A stretch of 5,878 nucleotides of DNA from Erysipelotrichaceae bacterium (lineage in GTDB: Bacteria > Bacillota_I > Bacilli_A > Erysipelotrichales > Erysipelotrichaceae): positions 1 to 5,878 of the forward strand of contig JAFWKS010000152.1 of the NCBI GenBank assembly GCA_017511325.1, in the 5' to 3' direction. The notes beneath the pieces are model-generated. The model had not been told where the DNA came from. It did not search any database and saw only the letters and a list, made by a program, of their open reading frames with translations. Numbering within the stretch: position 1 is the first letter of the stretch; the number at the start of each line of letters is the position of its first letter. Both the position numbers and the translations under genes were made by a program. This document shows positions 1-5,200 of this stretch, piece by piece.

Positions 1-446
1 AGTTCATAATGCCAGCCTTCCTGATAGAAGACGTTTGGATTCTGTATCGCCAGAGGATTGAATACCGCATCAAGATAGACTCTCATCAGATTGATGAAGT
101 CCTTGTCGTTTCTGGAGCTTACCGGATAGACCGTCTTATCCGGATAAGTCATCGCGTTCAAAAAAGTCTGTAATGACCCCTTAAGAAGATCTACGAACGG
201 CTCTCTGACCGGGTATCTTTTTGATCCGTTTAAAACTGAATGTTCCAGGATATGGAACACACCTGTATCATCGACCGGTGTCGTCTTGAAGCCTATTGAA
301 AAAGTCTTGTTTTCATCATCTCTTTTAAGCCAGATCGTTCTGGCATTGGTCTTCTCGTGGATCATTTCATACAGATCCGCTTTGATTTCTTCAGCATGTC
401 TGACATTGATCACTTTAAAACCATGTATAACATCATTAACTTTCAT
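1..446 (-). CDS. M16C-family zinc metallopeptidase (presequence protease/PreP-like), N-terminal part, cut by the window edge
   Basis: Reading the minus strand from the ATG at 446-444 gives 148 uninterrupted codons to the left edge. The protein starts MKVNDVIHGFKV and has the inverted zinc motif HxxEH at residues 65-69 (HILEH; H65 and H69 bind zinc, E68 is the catalytic base). Family blocks follow: GSKRYPVREPFVDLLKGS, TFLNAMTYPDKTVYPV, and a QEGWHYE stretch at the edge. In characterised PreP/Cym1 enzymes the third zinc ligand is a Glu roughly 100 residues after the first His, so here it falls outside the window. Full-length members are about 950-1000 residues, so only about 15% is visible. The family degrades short unstructured peptides. 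No signal peptide is seen, so a cytoplasmic location is likely. The start is preceded by GGGGAG ten bases upstream. It is divergent from the glucosidase gene. The family is certain; the in vivo substrate is unknown. Confidence 0.93.
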   Translation of the reverse strand, partial: MKVNDVIHGFKVINVRHAEEIKADLYEMIHEKTNARTIWLKRDDENKTFSIGFKTTPVDDTGVFHILEHSVLNGSKRYPVREPFVDLLKGSLQTFLNAMTYPDKTVYPVSSRNDKDFINLMRVYLDAVFNPLAIQNPNVFYQEGWHYE

Positions 447-456
447 ACCAATCTTT

Positions 457-462
457 CTCCCC
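457..462 (-). promoter_or_regulatory. Ribosome binding site of the M16C peptidase, which decides its start
   Basis: The minus strand reads GGGGAG here, ten bases before the ATG at 446. A second in-frame ATG lies at 464, six codons upstream, inside the same stretch. It has no good Shine-Dalgarno sequence. If transcription starts about seven bases after the -10 box at 484-479, that ATG would have a leader of only some eight bases. The 446 start is therefore preferred. Confidence 0.6.
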
Positions 463-478
463 ATATCTTCTTTAAAAA

Positions 479-507
479 ATTATATCATCCTTATTATTTC
501 CGCATTA
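479..507 (-). promoter_or_regulatory. Predicted promoter of the M16C peptidase (extended -10)
   Basis: The minus strand carries a perfect TATAAT at 484-479, preceded by TG one base upstream (TGATATAAT), which is an extended -10 element. The region 17-18 bases upstream (about 508-502) gives only a weak -35 (TTAATG), which an extended -10 can tolerate. The expected start near 472 gives a leader of about 25 bases containing the GGGGAG site. Not experimentally supported. Confidence 0.55.
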
Positions 508-517
508 AAGCTATAAT
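489..517 (+). promoter_or_regulatory. Predicted promoter of the GH13 glucosidase
   Basis: A perfect TATAAT lies at 512-517. No good -35 is present at the usual spacing: positions 488-496 read TCCTTATTA, with only weak resemblance to TTGACA. The expected transcription start near 524 gives a leader of about 20 bases, just enough for the AGGA (527-530) or TAGGT (532-536) ribosome site before the ATG at 544. A poor -35 with a good -10 would suit dependence on an activator, but no operator or cre-like catabolite site is recognisable. Confidence 0.45.
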
Positions 518-543
518 ATAACTGACAGGACTAGGTAAATAAT

Positions 544-2220
544 ATGAAAACAAGATGGTATAAGAATGCGGTAGTATATCAGGTTTATCCTTTCAGTTTT
601 ATGGATTCTGACAATGATGGCTGGGGCGATATCGAAGGCATCATCTCCCGACTTGACTACATCAAAGATCTAGGGGCAACTGCGATCTGGTTCTCCCCTT
701 TATATAAATCACCGGATTATGACTATGGCTATGATGTGGCTGATTATCTTGATATAGATGAAAAATTCGGCACGATGGCTGATTTTGACAGATTGCTTGA
801 AGAATGCCACAAAAGAAATCTAAAAGTGATCATGGACATGGTTATAAATCATACTTCCATAGAACATGAATGGTTTAAAAAAGCCGTCAGCTCACCTGAT
901 AGTGAATATCGCGATTACTACATCATCCAAAAAGGCAAAAGAAAGGGCAAGAAGCTTCTTCCGCCTACCAACTGGTCATCAACTTTTACCGGCTCAGCCT
1001 GGGAAAGAATAAATGACAGCGATGAATTCTATCTGCATCTTTTCTGCAAGGAACAGGCCGATCTTAACTGGGAAAATCCTAAAGTCAGAGAAGAGATCAT
1101 CAAGATCCTCAACTTCTGGCTGGATAAAGGCGTAGACGGATTCAGGTTCGATGTCTTCAATATGTTTTCCAAAGTCTATCCGCTTAAAGACGATACTTCA
1201 AAGGATTTCCAGAAAGGCTCGAGATATTTCGTTGATGGTCCAAGGATGCATGAATTCCTCAAAGAACTCAACGAGAAATCATTCTCTCTCTATGATATCT
1301 TCACTGTCGGCGAATCATACAATCCGAGCAAGGAAGCCGCCAGAGAATATGTCAAAGAAGGAAACAACGAACTGGATGCGATCTTCAATTTTGCCCACCT
1401 CAATTCCGATAATATTGCCGGGGCAAAGTTCTTTAAAAAGAGATTCAACATCCTGGAATTCAAGGATGGCCTATTCGGACCGCAAAATGAAAACTACGAT
1501 AACAGCTGGAATACGCTGGTGTTGGAAAATCACGACAATCCTAGAAGTGTCAGCCGTTTCGGTCTTGATCCGAAATATCGCTATGAAGCAGCGACGATGC
1601 TGGCAACGATAACTTTCATGGGATTTGGCACGCCATTCATCTATATGGGCGAAGAGATCGGCATGACTAATGCCAACTTCAATGATATCAGAGACATGAA
1701 GGATCCTGTTTCGCACTTCATCTATGATCTTTTAACCAAATATGGCATGCCTAAAAAACTGGCCTTCAGTTTCGTTAAATACGGCGCCAGAGATCATGCC
1801 AGAGTACCGATGCAATGGAATGATACTGTAAACGGGGGCTTCAATATCGGCCATCGCACCTGGCAATGCGTAAACAGAAACTTCAAGGAGATAAATGTCA
1901 AGAAAGACCTTGAAGCAGAAAGATCGATCTACCGTTTCTATCAGAGACTTTTGGATATCAAGAAAAATAACCATGCTGCCATTGAAGGCAAGACGATCGA
2001 ATATGATCACAACAATAAAAAAATTGTCGCCTACAGCAGGGACAACAAATTATTCATCCTTGGAAACTTTACAAACAAGACTATCAAATACGAACTGCCT
2101 GAATGGACACTAAACGGCAAGCTCCTGTTGAACAACTATGAAGAGCTTGGCAAGGAAAAGCAGACAGTTACCATGAAACCTTATCAGGCAATTGTTATAG
2201 AAAAAGCAGAAGACCGGTGA
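544..2220 (+). CDS. GH13 alpha-glucosidase, oligo-1,6-glucosidase/dextran glucosidase type (GH13_31-like)
   Basis: This is a complete 558-residue cytoplasmic enzyme with no signal peptide, the usual length of bacterial oligo-1,6-glucosidases. It is predicted to release glucose from the non-reducing ends of isomalto-oligosaccharides. The (beta/alpha)8 barrel begins at once (YQVYPFSF). A DxDxDGxGD calcium loop sits at residues 21-29. Conserved region I is DMVINH (98-103), and the QADLNWENP block is 171-179. The nucleophile is D203 in GFRFDVFN, the acid/base is E257 in VGES, and the transition-state Asp is D331 in ENHD. RDHARVPMQW (416-425) is typical of this clade. A C-terminal beta domain covers about 485-558. 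Val204 after the nucleophile is the established alpha-1,6 marker (Thr marks alpha-1,4). The calcium loop argues against trehalose-6-phosphate hydrolase, which has a TTGxGxGD-type loop. Oddities: DYGYD replaces the usual DNGYD (residues 60-64), and YMGEEIGM the usual YQGEEIGM. Other oligosaccharide substrates (sucrose-like, palatinose) remain possible. Confidence 0.93.
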   Translation: MKTRWYKNAVVYQVYPFSFMDSDNDGWGDIEGIISRLDYIKDLGATAIWFSPLYKSPDYDYGYDVADYLDIDEKFGTMADFDRLLEECHKRNLKVIMDMVINHTSIEHEWFKKAVSSPDSEYRDYYIIQKGKRKGKKLLPPTNWSSTFTGSAWERINDSDEFYLHLFCKEQADLNWENPKVREEIIKILNFWLDKGVDGFRFDVFNMFSKVYPLKDDTSKDFQKGSRYFVDGPRMHEFLKELNEKSFSLYDIFTVGESYNPSKEAAREYVKEGNNELDAIFNFAHLNSDNIAGAKFFKKRFNILEFKDGLFGPQNENYDNSWNTLVLENHDNPRSVSRFGLDPKYRYEAATMLATITFMGFGTPFIYMGEEIGMTNANFNDIRDMKDPVSHFIYDLLTKYGMPKKLAFSFVKYGARDHARVPMQWNDTVNGGFNIGHRTWQCVNRNFKEINVKKDLEAERSIYRFYQRLLDIKKNNHAAIEGKTIEYDHNNKKIVAYSRDNKLFILGNFTNKTIKYELPEWTLNGKLLLNNYEELGKEKQTVTMKPYQAIVIEKAEDR

Positions 2221-2232
2221 TCCCGGTCTTCT
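2208..2232. terminator. Bidirectional rho-independent terminator between convergent genes
   Basis: A perfect 10-bp stem is formed by AGAAGACCGG (2208-2217) and CCGGTCTTCT (2223-2232), with a 5-base loop TGATC that contains the stop codon of the glucosidase (2218-2220). On the plus strand the stem is followed by TATTTT (2233-2238). On the minus strand, two bases after the stem, comes TTTTT (2205-2201). It can therefore terminate both the glucosidase and the surface-protein gene, whose stop is only 25 bases away. Confidence 0.85.
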
Positions 2233-2257
2233 TATTTTACTTCTTTGCAGTCAGCTT

Positions 2258-5200
2258 TTACTTGAAATCATCCCAGTAATCTTTGCCGACTTTATTTCTC
2301 ATCTTGATCGTTACACCTAAGGCAACTAAAGCAAACATTGACAATGACCTCATAAGACCGCTGCCGTCATTGTGAACACCCGTTGTCGGTGCGACAAATG
2401 ATGGCGTATCTGCCGGTTTAAGTTTGACGATCAGTTTTACAGTTGCTGTGAACAATGCATCACCATCCAGGAAATCTACAGACAATGTATGTTCACCGAT
2501 TGACAGAGAATCAAGATAATCTTTCTTCAATTCGATGATCAAACTGCCTGAAGATGCAACAAACTTGCTTTCGTCGATCTGATTGCCGTCAATTCTGACT
2601 ACTCTATCAGCTGCGACAAAGCTGGCGAATGTCCTGCTTACAAGAGCACCGCCTTCAATAACAACTTTTTCATCATCATTGACGTTTCTCTTGAAAGTAA
2701 ATGACGCGTTGCCATCTACGCCTTTTGTATGTTCGGCACCTGTAGAAGAAACATTATCATATTCGATCTTGCTCCAGTTGGCATTGAAGATCAGTTCGCC
2801 GGTAGTTCCCTCAGCAATCGTGACTGTTAATTGCGGTACTTCTCCGTTTGAACCAGTCCAGCCAATGAAGTCATATCCAGATCTTACAGGATTATTCAGT
2901 GTGAATGAATCTTCAATTGTGTATCTGAATGGATTGGTAACGGAAGCTTCACTGATGTTGTTATAATGGATCGGATACCTAATTGCATCCCAGTGCGCAT
3001 AAAGAGTCTGGTTTTCTGTAATTTTTACAGTGCTTCTTCTTCTTATACGATCTCCACCGGTTTCCTTTGTATACCAGCCATCGAATTCATAGCCTTTTCT
3101 TGTAACAGATGGTAATCTTCCGTAGGTCTGATCATAAATAACTTGTTTTGAAACAGGATCAGGATCGCTGCCACCGTTGCTGTTGAATGTAACAGTATAG
3201 GTATTGGCCGTCCAATATGCTTTCAATGTATGATCATTATCAATACCTACTATATCTTCTGGTTTAACTTCAAATCTCACTCCACCTGATTCGAAATACC
3301 AGCCATCAAATGTATAACCATCTCTTGTAACGGTTGGTAAAGTTCCATATGCTGAATCATACGTAACAGTTTTTCTGCGAGGGCGAGGTCTGCTTCCGCC
3401 GTTGCTGTCAAACTTTACTGTATAGGTCTCAGCTGTCCAGTGAGCATATAGTGTGTGCTTTCCGGTTTGTCTTACAATTGTATTCCTTGTTACTCTATTG
3501 CCTCCGGTTTCTGCATCATACCAGCCATCGAAAGTATAACCAGTTCTATAAACTCTAGGCAGTCTTCCGTATGCGGAATCATAGTTGACAGTTTTTGAAG
3601 ATGGATTTTGGCCACCTTCATAATTGATGTCAAAAGAGACCTCAACTTCTACTCCTAACCAATGTGCATATAAAGTCTGATCAGATGTGATTTTAACGGT
3701 GGTTCTTTCAGTTATCTGTGTTCCACCTTCGGCTGCAGTATACCATCCGACAAAATTATAGTTATCTCTTTCAGTGACGGCTAATTCACCATACCCGCGA
3801 TCATATGTGACTGGTTTTGAAGCAGGATTAGGATTAGATCCATTATTGCCGTTAAAAGTAACAGTATAAGTTTTAGCTGTCCAGTGGGCATAAAGGGTCT
3901 GGTTGGATTTGATCTTAACTATTGTCTCGGATGTTACCGGCGTTCCGTCTCTTCGATCTGTATACCATCCGGCAAATTCATAGCCATCTCTTGTTACAGT
4001 TGCTAAATCACCATATTTTGCATCATATGTGACGGTCTTCCTTCTAGAAGAAGGTGTGTTTCCACCGTTGCTGTCAAATGTCACTGTATAAGTGTTGGCT
4101 GTCCAATGAGCATAAAGAGTCTGGTTAGATGTGATCTCTACTCTGGTCATTCGTGTAACACGAGTTCCTTCTTTTTCGTCTGTATACCAGCCCTCAAAAG
4201 TATAACCTTCTCTTGCAACAGTAGGTAAATCGCCATACCTTCGGCCATATCTGACGATCTTTGAATCAACTGTAGAAGGCGTGTCTCCGTCGTTGCGGTC
4301 AAATGTCACAGTATAAGTATCTGCTGTCCAACGTGCAACCAATGTATGGTCATTAAGATCATCGACTATTGTAGTTGAACTTACTTTATATGTACGAGAT
4401 CTATACCAACCGGCAAATCCGTAACCATCTCTGGTAGGGTTTGGTAACTCTCCATATGAAGAGCCATAGTTAACGATTTTTGAAGCAGGGTCCTGACCAC
4501 CAGTGTAATTGATGTCAAAAGAGACCTCAACTTCTTCTCCTAACCAATGTGCATACAATATCTGATCAGATGTGATTTTAACATCGGTGTTTTCGGTTAT
4601 CTGTGTTCCATCTTCGGCTTCTGTAAACCATCCGACAAAATTATAGTTATCTCTTTCAGTGACGGCTAAATCACCATATTTCTGATCATAAGTGACTTCT
4701 TTTTCAGCAGGAACAGGAACACTTCCACCGTTAGAGTTAAATGTAATTTTATATTTGTTAGCAGTCCAGGTTGCTACATAGTTTCTATCGCCAGTTGAAC
4801 CTGTAGGAATCGTTACTTTCAACGAAGCATCATCGAGGCCTGTCCCTGTCCAGCCGGCAAATGTGTAGCCTTCCTTGACAGGATTGACCAAGGCGATTTC
4901 TTCTGAATCTACGGAATATTTTTCAGGGTTGGTTGATCCTTCAGGGAGTAAAGCGCCCTCGCCAAGAGTATAAGAAATATCATAAACATCCTTTGACCAT
5001 TGCGCCATGTATTCTCTATCACCTGTTGAACCAGCAGGAATCGTTACTTCTAACGTAGCTACGTCCAGGCCTGTCCCTGTCCAGCCTAAGAAAGTATATC
5101 CAGTCCACTGAGGAGTATCTAAAGTTATACTTTTTGAGTTAACTGTATAATCGATGACTTTAGATTCTGAACTTTCTCCGATCTGGCCGCCGTTAGGATT

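Larger units (their letters stand above)
2978..4753 (-). repeat. Protein repeats R6-R13 (eight canonical subtype A repeats)
   Basis: Boundaries: R6 4753-4532, R7 4531-4316, R8 4315-4091, R9 4090-3869, R10 3868-3647, R11 3646-3425, R12 3424-3200, R13 3199-2978. Most end in LYAHW followed by TAxT or LGxE. R6 and R10 share AVTERDNYNFVGW and an LG(E/V)E linker. R7 and R11 share VEVSFDINY, GGQ and VNY. The array therefore reads as two four-repeat blocks, R6-R9 and R10-R13. R7 is shortened (72 residues, GG segment lost, reading YRSRTYKV). R12 has a changed second half (YFESGGVRFEVKPEDIV). Arginine-rich patches stand out in R9 (SSRRKTV), R12 (RPRPRRKTV) and R13 (RIRRRSTV). Confidence 0.9.

Noticed and set aside
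462..464. Upstream in-frame ATG for the M16C peptidase
   Set aside because: Lacks a good Shine-Dalgarno site and would leave a leader of only about eight bases after the predicted -10. The GGGGAG at 462-457 fits the ATG at 446 better.
286..516. Plus-strand open frame of 76 codons
   Set aside because: It lies opposite the M16C peptidase start and the divergent promoter, has no ribosome site or recognisable motif, and the minus-strand reading is clearly homologous to a known family.
447..543. cre catabolite site, riboswitch or small RNA in the divergent intergenic region
   Set aside because: No recognisable cre consensus, and the predicted leaders (about 20-25 bases) are too short for a riboswitch. 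Only the two -10 boxes and ribosome sites are supported.
1151..2113. Open frames in other frames or on the other strand (1151-1612 +, 1895-2113 +, 1471-1716 -, 1732-2010 -)
   Set aside because: All overlap the intact GH13 gene, have no family motifs or ribosome sites, and are composition shadows.
2583..2966. Plus-strand open frame of 127 codons
   Set aside because: Antisense shadow of the C-terminal domain and R14 of the surface protein; no supporting signal.
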